Part shown: positions 1-5,512 of the stretch, piece by piece
Position numbering within the stretch: position 1 is the first letter of the stretch
How the letters are laid out: the number at the start of each line of letters is the position of its first letter
DNA from: JAABYT01 sp041581935
GTDB lineage: Bacteria; Pseudomonadota; Gammaproteobacteria; HK1
Assembly (NCBI GenBank): GCA_041581935.1
Contig: JBFICP010000224.1
Span: 1 to 5,544, forward strand
DNA length: 5,544 nucleotides
Direction of reading: 5' to 3'
Notes under the pieces: generated by a model
Database searches by the model: none
The model's input: only the letters and a program-made list of their open reading frames with translations
Told to the model about the DNA's origin: nothing
Position numbers and translations under genes: made by a program

Positions 1-93
1 GTGCATGGATCAAAGCAAGCACGAATCGCTCTGCCGCTCATCGTCGAGATATTGAATTCGCGTGCTTTTAGTCACACCCACCATTCGCTGGAG

Positions 94-108
94 ACCGGCG
101 TTGCCGGT
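94..108 (+). repeat. Short inverted repeat (possible 5' UTR hairpin)
   Basis: ACCGGC at 94-99 and GCCGGT at 103-108 form a perfect 6-bp inverted repeat around the loop GTT. It lies 17 bases before the Shine-Dalgarno sequence of the EF-hand gene. If transcription starts upstream of it, it would form a compact GC-rich hairpin in the leader. It has no T-run typical of a terminator, since AAAATGG follows. It could be an mRNA-stability element, a remnant terminator for an upstream gene outside the window, or chance. Confidence 0.3.
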
Positions 109-125
109 AAAATGGCGTCGCCGAT

Positions 126-130
126 GGAGG
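126..130 (+). promoter_or_regulatory. Ribosome binding site fixing the start of the EF-hand gene
   Basis: GGAGG at 126-130, continuing into AGAGG, lies 6 bases before the ATG at 137. This decides the start. The same frame is open upstream to an ATG-like codon at 62, but the extra 25 residues are rich in Arg and Trp, have no ribosome site, and would bury the signal peptide. Confidence 0.75.
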
Positions 131-136
131 AGAGGC

Positions 137-718
137 ATGTTTTCACGTAATTCGCTTACCGCTGTTTTTTTGCTCGCCATCGCCCTGGCGCTCGGCGCGT
201 GGTCCTCGAACAGTTACGCCACCTTGCGTTGCTGCTATCACGGTGATGTCGTCGACTCGCAGGCAGTCGACGTCGAAGTAAAGCTCAAAGACGGGCGCAA
301 GGTCTCGTTCGGCGAGCTGTTTCCGGATTTCACGCCTTCGACCTCTTTCTTCACGCTCATGTATCCCGTTTATCGGCTGGATATTGCGCGCGTCGTCTAC
401 CCTCATCTGGCGGTCAAGTTCAAGCAGTACGATGGCAATAAAAACGGGTTCATCGAGGAACCGGAGCTCAACGTGCTGTTCATGGAGGAAGCCGCACGCG
501 GGCTCGATCATCCCGTCGTTCAGATCGGTGGCGAAACCCGTTTGCGAGCCGTTTTCGTAACGGCCGGAGACATCGACGGCCTCATACGTCTCGTGAACCG
601 CCGCCGGTCCGAGATGAATTCCGACGCCCGAAAGACTTTCGACGAGATTGATCTGCTGCGCCGCGAATTTCGCCTCGACGGCACCGAGCCCGGCGAGCAG
701 GGAGACTCCTGGCTTTAG
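137..718 (+). CDS. Exported EF-hand protein of unknown function
   Basis: This encodes 193 residues. Residues 1-28 form a Sec signal peptide: basic MFSR, a hydrophobic core at about 8-21 (AVFLLAIALALG), then a SNSYA cleavage site giving a mature start near Thr29. There is no lipobox, so the product should be free in the periplasm or secreted. Residues 99-110 (DGNKNGFIEEPE) match the canonical 12-residue EF-hand loop at every ligand position: Asp99, Asn101, Asn103, Gly104, Ile106 and Glu110. Helices fit on both sides, so calcium binding is likely. A paired EF-hand, usual in the family, is not evident. The C-terminal part, about 150-182, is charged and probably helical (NRRRSEM, FDEIDLLRREF). 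Two adjacent cysteines (Cys32-Cys33) follow the cleavage site. I do not recognise a named family. The calcium-binding role is inferred from the loop alone. No operon partner is evident: the next gene is 436 bases away. Confidence 0.85.
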   Translation: MFSRNSLTAVFLLAIALALGAWSSNSYATLRCCYHGDVVDSQAVDVEVKLKDGRKVSFGELFPDFTPSTSFFTLMYPVYRLDIARVVYPHLAVKFKQYDGNKNGFIEEPELNVLFMEEAARGLDHPVVQIGGETRLRAVFVTAGDIDGLIRLVNRRRSEMNSDARKTFDEIDLLRREFRLDGTEPGEQGDSWL

Positions 719-848
719 TCCGTAGTCGGTGGATCGCGAGGAAGTCGATGTGGCGTCGCATCCTCGTGTTTGGGGTTTTGACGGACACGCACGCAGTCGA
801 AGCGTCACGCCGGCACGCTCAACGCCCGGGTTGCGCGATGAGTTGAGT

Positions 849-860
849 GCGCCGCGGCGC
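849..860. repeat. 12-bp perfect palindrome
   Basis: GCGCCGCGGCGC reads the same on both strands. It is all G and C in a GC-rich stretch, so chance occurrence is quite possible. It could be a restriction/methylation-rich site or a protein-binding dyad, but nothing nearby supports either. Confidence 0.25.
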
Positions 861-931
861 CGCCGACTTGCGATGCCCGCAGGTCGATCCGGCGCCAGGC
901 CGGGCAGCGCAAATTCCGGCGGGTTGCTCCG

Positions 932-986
932 GCTATCGAAGGATCCCGAGTTTTAAGCCGATAGCAGTCGGGCGGGCCGCTATCGG
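932..986 (+). repeat. Three-copy inverted/direct repeat with alternative hairpins
   Basis: GCTATCG occurs at 932-938. Its complement CGATAGC occurs at 959-965, and GCTATCG occurs again at 979-985. The 3' pair extends to a perfect 8-bp stem, CCGATAGC 958-965 with GCTATCGG 979-986, around a 13-base GC-rich loop. The 5' pair would enclose 20 bases. The central copy can pair with only one partner at a time, the layout seen in attenuators and in some protein-binding arrays. No T-run follows the 3' hairpin and no leader peptide is clear, so an attenuator role is only a possibility. The distance to the sulfotransferase start is about 170 bases. Confidence 0.45.
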
Positions 987-1154
987 AGTGTCTATTCTTG
1001 ACTGGAATCATCGTGTCTATCCCCGGAACCGAAGCGGGTGTCGAATGCCGACGCGGATCGCCACGGGGTCGGCCGGACTGGCTTCATGAGGTGCGTCAAT
1101 GGGCGAGCAAGCCCTCGGTTTGTCTGAGGCGGTGCCGTTTGCGGTGTTGCTCGC

Positions 1155-3254
1155 GTGACGATGCGGCGCTGGCTTGGAAAGATCGCCGGGGGCGGTGATG
1201 CGTCCCCGTCGTCGTCCGAGCGCGCCGAAGCGCCGGCAGACCTCATGGATCTGGCGATCGCTTCGCACCAGGCCGGGGATCTCGCCGCCGCCGAAATCCG
1301 CTATCGCGAACATCTCGCTTTGCACGGCGACGACCCGCGAGCTCTGCATCTGCTCGGAGTCTTGCTCGCCCAAAGTGGTCAGCCGCAGCACGCTCACGAC
1401 CTCATAGAGCGTGCCGTCGCTCTCGACGCGAGCAATGCGGCAGTGCGGGTCGACCTCGGCAACGTTTGCATGCTGCTCGGGCAGGCCGCCGAGGCCGTTG
1501 ACGCCTACCGCTCGGCCACCGCGCTCGAGCCGGAAAACGCCGCCGGCTGGAGCAACCTCGCCTCCGCGCTATTCGGCCAGGGCGATGTAGCCGGGGCAAT
1601 CGATGCCTGCCGCCAGGCGCTGGCTGCGAATCCGTCCAATCCGGATACGCTCGGCAATCTGGCCAATACGCTGCGTGCATGCGGAGCCGGTGAGGATGCA
1701 GAGACGGCGTGTCGTCGCGCGATAGCGCTGGCGCCGCGCCACGTCGGCGCGTGCCAGACACTTGGACGTATTCTCCTCGACCGCGGCGAACCCGAAGCAG
1801 CACTCGAGTGTCTGCGCACCGTCGTGGATGCGCAGCCGGAAAATCCCTTTGGCCACGCCTGGCTCGGGGTCGCGCTCGATCACAACGGGGACGGCGACGC
1901 CGCGATGGCCGAATGCACGAAGGCCGTCGAGCTGGCGCCCGCCGAGCCGGAGGTGCATGCCGTTCTGGCCGGGGTGTTGTGGCGGGCGCGAAAGCTCGAC
2001 GAGGCGGTGGACGCGTACCGACGGGCGGTCGATCGCGATCCCGCGCGTCTCGAGCCACGGGCCAATCTCGCCGCGCTGCTCGAGAGCATGAGCCGGCTCG
2101 ATGAGGCTCACAAAGAAGCCGACGCGGGCCTCGACCACCATCCCGACGACGCCTATCTCAACCTCATTGCAGCACGCTGCGTGCGCCGCGCAGGCGATCG
2201 GAAAGCGGCTTTGCGCCGACTCGAGGCGGTGGATGCGAGTGGTGCCCCGCTCGACTTGCAGGCCAAGATCCGCTACGAGCTTGGCCAGCTCAACGATGCT
2301 CTGGGGGACCCGGCGCGCGCGAGCGAGGAATTTCGTGAAGCCAATGCCCTCGCTGCCGCCAGTCCGGAATCGCGAACCGCAAACAAGGCCCGATATCTCA
2401 ACGAGATCGCTGCGGCGGGCGTGATCGTGCCGCGCCTCGCGGCGGTTGCCGACCTGGCGTCGGCTCCCGGTGTTGATGAGTCACCCGCATTCGTAGTGGG
2501 ATTTCCGCGATCGGGCACGACGCTGAGCGATCAGATCATCGACAGCCATCCCGGTGCGCGAGTGCTTTCGGAAAAGCCGGTGGTGGACAAGGTCGTCGAC
2601 TGGGTGGCGCGCCACACCGTTGGTTACCCGGCAGGCCTCGAGAGCATCACGCCGGAAGCGATCGCGGACCTGCGAGTCACCTACAACACGATGGCAAGCT
2701 CATACGTCCAAGTGGCGCCCGGCGAGCTTCTGGTCGACCGCTACCCCCTGAACCTCGTGCGACTTCCGGCCATCTGGCGGTTGTTTCCCCGCGCACGCAT
2801 CGTGCTTGCGCTGCGCCATCCTTGCGATGTGGTGCTGAGCTGCTACATGCAGCACTTCGCTCTCAACGACGCCATGGCTTCCTTTCTGAGCATCGAGGAT
2901 AGTGCGCGGCTTTACGATTCGGTAATGGGTCTTTGGAGGACCTGCACCGAGCACCTGGAAATGAAGATCCACGTGCTGCGCTACGAGTCTTTGGTGGAAA
3001 ATTTCGCGGGCGAGGTGCGGACACTGCTCGATTTTCTCGGTTTGCCCTGGAGCGATCGCGTTCTCCACTTCGCGGAGCATGCCAAGACGCGAGGTGACAT
3101 CAACACGCCGAGCTACCATCAGGTAACGCGCGGTATCTACACCGATGCCCGTGAGCGCTGGCGCCGCTATGCCGAGTCCATGGCGCCTGTGCTGCCGGTG
3201 CTGGCGCCGTGGGTCGAGCACTTCGGCTACTCTCTGGAGCGCCACGCACCATAA
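1155..3254 (+). CDS. TPR-repeat sulfotransferase
   Basis: This is a 699-residue PAPS-dependent sulfotransferase fused to a TPR solenoid. Residues 31-404 are eleven back-to-back 34-residue tetratricopeptide repeats with no insertion, such as 99-132 and 133-166. The C-terminal domain, about 444-690, has the 5'-phosphosulfate loop GFPRSGTTL (449-457). It also has the 3'-phosphate-binding segment LALRHPCDVVLSC (551-563), with Arg554 and Ser562 as expected ligands, and the family's TPSYHQVTRGIY segment (651-662) before the RWRRYAE helix. Glu473 in LSEKP aligns with the catalytic base of tyrosylprotein sulfotransferases. The usual Lys of the DK-P-N motif is Arg529 (VDRYPLN). No signal peptide or membrane segment is seen, so it should act in the cytosol, with TPRs presenting a protein or glycan acceptor. 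The acceptor cannot be read from sequence. An in-frame TGA at 1125 limits the start to GTG 1155 or ATG 1161, and neither has a good ribosome site. Forty-three bases separate it from the next gene, possibly cotranscribed. Confidence 0.9.
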   Translation: MTMRRWLGKIAGGGDASPSSSERAEAPADLMDLAIASHQAGDLAAAEIRYREHLALHGDDPRALHLLGVLLAQSGQPQHAHDLIERAVALDASNAAVRVDLGNVCMLLGQAAEAVDAYRSATALEPENAAGWSNLASALFGQGDVAGAIDACRQALAANPSNPDTLGNLANTLRACGAGEDAETACRRAIALAPRHVGACQTLGRILLDRGEPEAALECLRTVVDAQPENPFGHAWLGVALDHNGDGDAAMAECTKAVELAPAEPEVHAVLAGVLWRARKLDEAVDAYRRAVDRDPARLEPRANLAALLESMSRLDEAHKEADAGLDHHPDDAYLNLIAARCVRRAGDRKAALRRLEAVDASGAPLDLQAKIRYELGQLNDALGDPARASEEFREANALAAASPESRTANKARYLNEIAAAGVIVPRLAAVADLASAPGVDESPAFVVGFPRSGTTLSDQIIDSHPGARVLSEKPVVDKVVDWVARHTVGYPAGLESITPEAIADLRVTYNTMASSYVQVAPGELLVDRYPLNLVRLPAIWRLFPRARIVLALRHPCDVVLSCYMQHFALNDAMASFLSIEDSARLYDSVMGLWRTCTEHLEMKIHVLRYESLVENFAGEVRTLLDFLGLPWSDRVLHFAEHAKTRGDINTPSYHQVTRGIYTDARERWRRYAESMAPVLPVLAPWVEHFGYSLERHAP

Positions 3255-3297
3255 TTTTATCGTTCAAAGACGAATGCTGACATGGGAGCGGCATACC

Positions 3298-3513
3298 ATG
3301 GCCAAAGATCTATCGGAACTACAGGACGAGGTGATTGCCCGCGGATATACGCATGACTTCACCAGTGAGTGCAGGTCGTCGGGCATAGAGAACGCGGGCG
3401 AGCTTCGGATCGTAGAATCTGTATCTTTTGATTGCGGCACCGACCCGGGTGACGACGCGACCATCTATCTGATCGAATCGGGCCGCGGACAGAAGGGCTA
3501 TGTGATGCTGTAA
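3298..3513 (+). CDS. Small protein of the family often labelled 'phosphoribosylpyrophosphate synthetase', apparently shortened
   Basis: This encodes 71 residues from ATG 3298, chosen because GGGAG at 3284-3288 sits 9 bases before it. An in-frame ATG at 3274 lacks such a site. From memory, the pattern of an N-terminal helix, RGYTHDF (residues 15-21), a central ELRIVESVSFD strand region, then DPGDDATIYLIES and GQKGYV resembles a family of roughly 100-residue bacterial proteins. These carry the automatic name phosphoribosylpyrophosphate synthetase. The true enzyme is about 310 residues with unrelated motifs, so I do not accept that function. The role is unknown. The product is acidic, with no signal peptide or membrane segment, so it is probably cytosolic. 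Family members run on after the KG strand with a D-A/S-Y-G-type segment. Here a TAA falls just before that point and the same frame continues with DSFHTDPR. This suggests a nonsense mutation, a sequence error, or a natural short form. It lies 43 bases after the sulfotransferase and may share its transcript. Confidence 0.75.
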   Translation: MAKDLSELQDEVIARGYTHDFTSECRSSGIENAGELRIVESVSFDCGTDPGDDATIYLIESGRGQKGYVML

Positions 3514-3588
3514 GACAGCTTTCACACTGACCCGCGAACGGCGGCTTTCATCGACGCGCTGCTCGCTCGTACCAGCGATAAGGGTTGA
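3514..3588 (+). pseudogene. In-frame C-terminal remnant of the small gene after its TAA
   Basis: Directly after TAA 3511-3513, the same frame reads 24 sense codons, DSFHTDPR then TAAFIDALLARTSDKG, to TGA 3586-3588. The composition is protein-like: the first part fits where family members have a D-A/S-Y-G-x-Y-x-D-P segment, and AAFIDALLAR would be a short amphipathic helix ending the domain. Third-position GC (16 of 24 codons by my count) is like that of a coding stretch. No ribosome site or start suggests independent translation. A one-base change from TAC, TAT, CAA, GAA or AAA would produce the TAA. The idea of a remnant is inference. The open frame and motif continuity are seen directly. 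Confidence 0.5.
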
Positions 3589-3597
3589 ACGCGATAT

Positions 3598-3619
3598 TCA
3601 CCGATTCCGAGTGATTTTT
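3598..3619 (+). terminator. Weak terminator-like stem with T-run
   Basis: TCAC at 3598-3601 can pair with GTGA at 3611-3614, immediately followed by TTTTT (3615-3619). The stem is only 4 bp, so efficiency would be low. The position is suggestive, starting 9 bases after the TGA at 3588, where the forward genes should end before the convergent oxidase. A wider stem, GCGGGC 3725-3730 with GCCCGC 3772-3777, has a 41-base loop and is less likely. Confidence 0.2.
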
Positions 3620-3628
3620 ACGGTAAAA
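3616..3628. repeat. Palindrome TTTTAC-G-GTAAAA between convergent genes
   Basis: A perfect 6-bp inverted repeat around one base: TTTTAC 3616-3621, G3622, GTAAAA 3623-3628. A one-base loop cannot form a hairpin, so if it functions it would be as a DNA site bound by a protein dimer. Its half-sites are the same as those in the two palindromes upstream of the oxidase at 5513-5544, but the spacing differs (1 base here, 5 and 3 there). It lies in the gap where both genes end, an unusual place for an operator. Confidence 0.35.
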
Positions 3629-3781
3629 CCCAAACGCGGATCCCGATGTTGGGTACAGCTCATCCGGACATCACGAGCACCCAGAAATGTCTCGCGGTTC
3701 TTCGCTTAATTAACCACGAAAGGGGCGGGCAGTCACAACGTCGGGAGCGCGGCGCTATTCGAACCTCCGCCGCCCGCACAA

Positions 3782-3817
3782 TTCGCTATCGCGTCAGGTT
3801 GACGATTTTCGCTATCG
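3782..3817. repeat. Direct repeat TTCGCTATCG, 26-bp period, over the oxidase stop
   Basis: TTCGCTATCG occurs at 3782-3791 and again at 3808-3817. The first copy covers the oxidase stop codon (CTA at 3786-3788 on the forward strand). The second lies in coding sequence near the C-terminus. The core GCTATCG is also the repeated element at 932-986. Coding constraint plus chance may explain it. Confidence 0.3.
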
Positions 3818-5468
3818 ACGGTACGCGCGCTTCATCCAGGACGAAAAGCATGTAGTGACCGGGGGGTGCGGTCTGCGGGCCGACGGGCGCACGACTGATG
3901 TGCAGGGAGTGAGCGCCGTAGTCACCGCTGTAGACGATGGGTAGCTGGACGACCCTCTGGTTCATGTCGTAGGAGTGGGTCATGGAGCCAAGGGCCACCA
4001 GCACAATTTCCGAAATCGGCGTTTTTTCGCCGGTGAGCAGCCAGAAGTAATCACCCAGCTTGAACGACGGCTGCGTCAGCAGCAGGTTCGGCCGGGGCTT
4101 CAACATGTAGTCGGGATAGTAATAACGGAAGTCCGACTTCTCGCTGCCCGGCTGACCGCCGTCGTTGCCGCCACCGAGAAAGATTCGTCCATCGGGTAGC
4201 AGCGCGCTGATGGTGTGATAGCCGCGGGTTTCCGGCATCTCAACGGTACCCCGTGTCAGGCTGAAGTTGTTCGCGGGGTCCAGATATTGCGCATAGCCCG
4301 GATTGTCGCCAAAGTCGTTATGGCCGGCGATGATCAGGACGCGGCTGTCCGGCAGCAGGACCGTAGACGCGTGGTGGCGCCGGATCTTCATATCGATGCT
4401 CGCCAGCCATTGATCGGCAACCGGATCGTAGATGTCGATGCTGTGCTCAAGCGGGCTCTCGTGCTGACCTCCCAGCATCACGATGGCACCGTTGCCATAA
4501 CCCCAATCGCCATTCAGGCGGATAGGCAGCATTGCCGTGGTGGTTCCATGATTCGGCATCTGCAGCTTTTCGGATCGGGGACGCGGCTGCAGGCTTACCT
4601 TCCAGCGTGGCGATCCCTCGGTGGACATGAGCACCGGCAGACCGGCCTCGCCCATCATGAGCACATCGAACGTCCCCTCCGCTACGCTGCTGGGAAGCTG
4701 AAACACGTGGGAATAGTCACGGTTGTAGACTGCCAGGGGCGTATCCTGGTGCTGAGACAGCACCTGCCAGCCGCCGATCGCGGGATCGAATACCTCCACG
4801 CTCCTGTTCTGGATTTGCGCCGGCATCACCATCTCGAGGCCGGAAGTGACCAATATTCTGCCATCGGCCAGACGCGTGGTGGTCGGGTACCAGCGGACCC
4901 CCGGTCCGGTAAAGCCCAACTGCCCCGGGCCGATCATGTTGGGCAGCGTCGACCAGCTGTCCGTTGCCGGGTTGAAGGCCAGAGAATCGGAGAACCCGAA
5001 CACGGCGGCGAAGTCCTCGAGCCCGGCGGGCTCGACATTGCCGACATCCTCCCAGGGTGGCGGCCCGTCAGAAACGAGTCGCGTGCCGCCGACGACAATC
5101 AGGGATCCGTCCTCGGCCAGCGTGTGCCCGGCGCAGCTGATGACGTCGATCACGTGCCATTGACCGTACTGAACGCCGGGAACATGGTTGGCGAGCGGCG
5201 GCGGGTTGGGTGAAACCGTGACCGTATCGGGAAGATCCTCGTCCCGCCAGATCCAGAACGGCGTCGGGGTCATGGTGAAAGCCGGCTCGAAAAAGAACAG
5301 CCGCCCATCCGGCAACAGGCTCACGTGGATGGGGCGCTGCGGCGAGCCATCAGCGGCCTGCCACTCAATAGGCCCGGTCAGGTAATCAGGTAGCGGCTCT
5401 GCTGGCAGCGCAGGCGCGGCGAGCATCGCACACAGGAAAAGCGATGCGAATAGTCTCCCGAAAGTCAT
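3786..5468 (-). CDS. Exported copper-radical oxidase (galactose oxidase / glyoxal oxidase type, AA5-like)
   Basis: This encodes 560 residues. Residues 1-23 form a Sec signal peptide (basic TFGR, core LFASLFLCAMLAA, cleavage after ALPA). There is no lipobox, so it acts in the periplasm or outside the cell. The body is a kelch-type beta-propeller with repeated DGR/GG blade motifs near 53, 120, 202, 374 and 426. A C-terminal DUF1929-like E-set domain follows from about 458. By alignment from memory with fungal galactose oxidase, Cys112 (SCAGH) and Tyr194 (RWYPTT) form the thioether Cys-Tyr cofactor. Tyr417 and His418 (RGYHTISALLPDGR) and His498 (GSMTHSYDMNQR) complete the copper site. All are intact, so the enzyme should oxidise an alcohol or aldehyde with O2, releasing H2O2. 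The RWY motif resembles glyoxal oxidases. Glu212 lies where galactose oxidase has its stacking Trp290. The substrate is unknown. A fused carbohydrate-binding domain, present in fungal galactose oxidase, is absent. The gene stands alone and convergent to the small gene, with palindromes upstream. Confidence 0.92.
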   Translation of the reverse strand: MTFGRLFASLFLCAMLAAPALPAEPLPDYLTGPIEWQAADGSPQRPIHVSLLPDGRLFFFEPAFTMTPTPFWIWRDEDLPDTVTVSPNPPPLANHVPGVQYGQWHVIDVISCAGHTLAEDGSLIVVGGTRLVSDGPPPWEDVGNVEPAGLEDFAAVFGFSDSLAFNPATDSWSTLPNMIGPGQLGFTGPGVRWYPTTTRLADGRILVTSGLEMVMPAQIQNRSVEVFDPAIGGWQVLSQHQDTPLAVYNRDYSHVFQLPSSVAEGTFDVLMMGEAGLPVLMSTEGSPRWKVSLQPRPRSEKLQMPNHGTTTAMLPIRLNGDWGYGNGAIVMLGGQHESPLEHSIDIYDPVADQWLASIDMKIRRHHASTVLLPDSRVLIIAGHNDFGDNPGYAQYLDPANNFSLTRGTVEMPETRGYHTISALLPDGRIFLGGGNDGGQPGSEKSDFRYYYPDYMLKPRPNLLLTQPSFKLGDYFWLLTGEKTPISEIVLVALGSMTHSYDMNQRVVQLPIVYSGDYGAHSLHISRAPVGPQTAPPGHYMLFVLDEARVPSIAKIVNLTR

Positions 5469-5470
5469 GG

Positions 5471-5479
5471 CTCCCCCCC
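5471..5479 (-). promoter_or_regulatory. Ribosome binding site of the copper-radical oxidase
   Basis: On the reverse strand a run of seven G followed by AG ends two bases before the ATG at 5468. It is strongly purine-rich, but the GGAG part is unusually close to the start. Pairing by the G-run itself would give a more normal distance. The ATG 22 bases upstream (complement of 5488-5490) is out of frame. The signal peptide begins correctly at 5468. Confidence 0.55.
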
Positions 5480-5512
5480 GTCTTAACCATGGTCTTACGA
5501 ATTTTTCGCTAT

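Larger units (their letters stand above)
719..1154 (+). other. 436-base intergenic region without a convincing gene
   Basis: Several short frames (under about 85 codons) are open here on both strands. They are rich in Arg, Pro and Ser, lack ribosome sites, and read like translated GC-rich noncoding DNA. Visible structure consists of the palindrome at 849-860, the three-copy repeat at 932-986, and a repeated GTGTCTAT at 988-995 and 1013-1020. A TTGACT at 998-1003 resembles a -35 box, but no acceptable -10 lies 16-18 bases after it. A real promoter for the sulfotransferase gene probably lies in this stretch, but I cannot fix it. No strong terminator for the EF-hand gene is visible. Confidence 0.6.

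Noticed and set aside
1..150. Forward frame 1 open from the window edge to TAA 148-150, possible tail of an upstream gene overlapping the EF-hand start
   Set aside because: Only 49 codons, no motif, and an open stretch this long is not rare at this GC content. The other two forward frames stop at 53-55 and 69-71, so the edge cannot be resolved.
143..808. Reverse-strand open frame of 221 codons across the EF-hand gene
   Set aside because: It mirrors a gene with a good ribosome site, signal peptide and EF-hand loop. Its own translation has no recognisable motif or ribosome site.
998..1024. Possible sigma-70 promoter starting with TTGACT 998-1003
   Set aside because: No -10-like hexamer at 16-18 bases. 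The sequence there is GC-rich (TATCCCC).
729..1089. Short forward frames in the 719-1154 gap as small genes
   Set aside because: They have no ribosome sites, have low-complexity Arg/Ser/Pro composition, and show no hydrophobic or motif structure.
1402..2141. Long reverse-strand frames under the TPR region
   Set aside because: They are Arg/Pro/Ala-rich shadows of the repeated TPR codons. The sense frame has eleven regular repeats.
3725..3777. GC-rich inverted repeat as a bidirectional terminator
   Set aside because: The 41-base loop and lack of a T-run on either strand make it an unlikely intrinsic terminator.
4215..5213. Forward open frame of 332 codons inside the oxidase gene
   Set aside because: The opposite strand carries the full radical-oxidase active site. 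The forward product is His-, Arg- and Gln-rich without motifs, typical of an antisense frame in GC-rich DNA.
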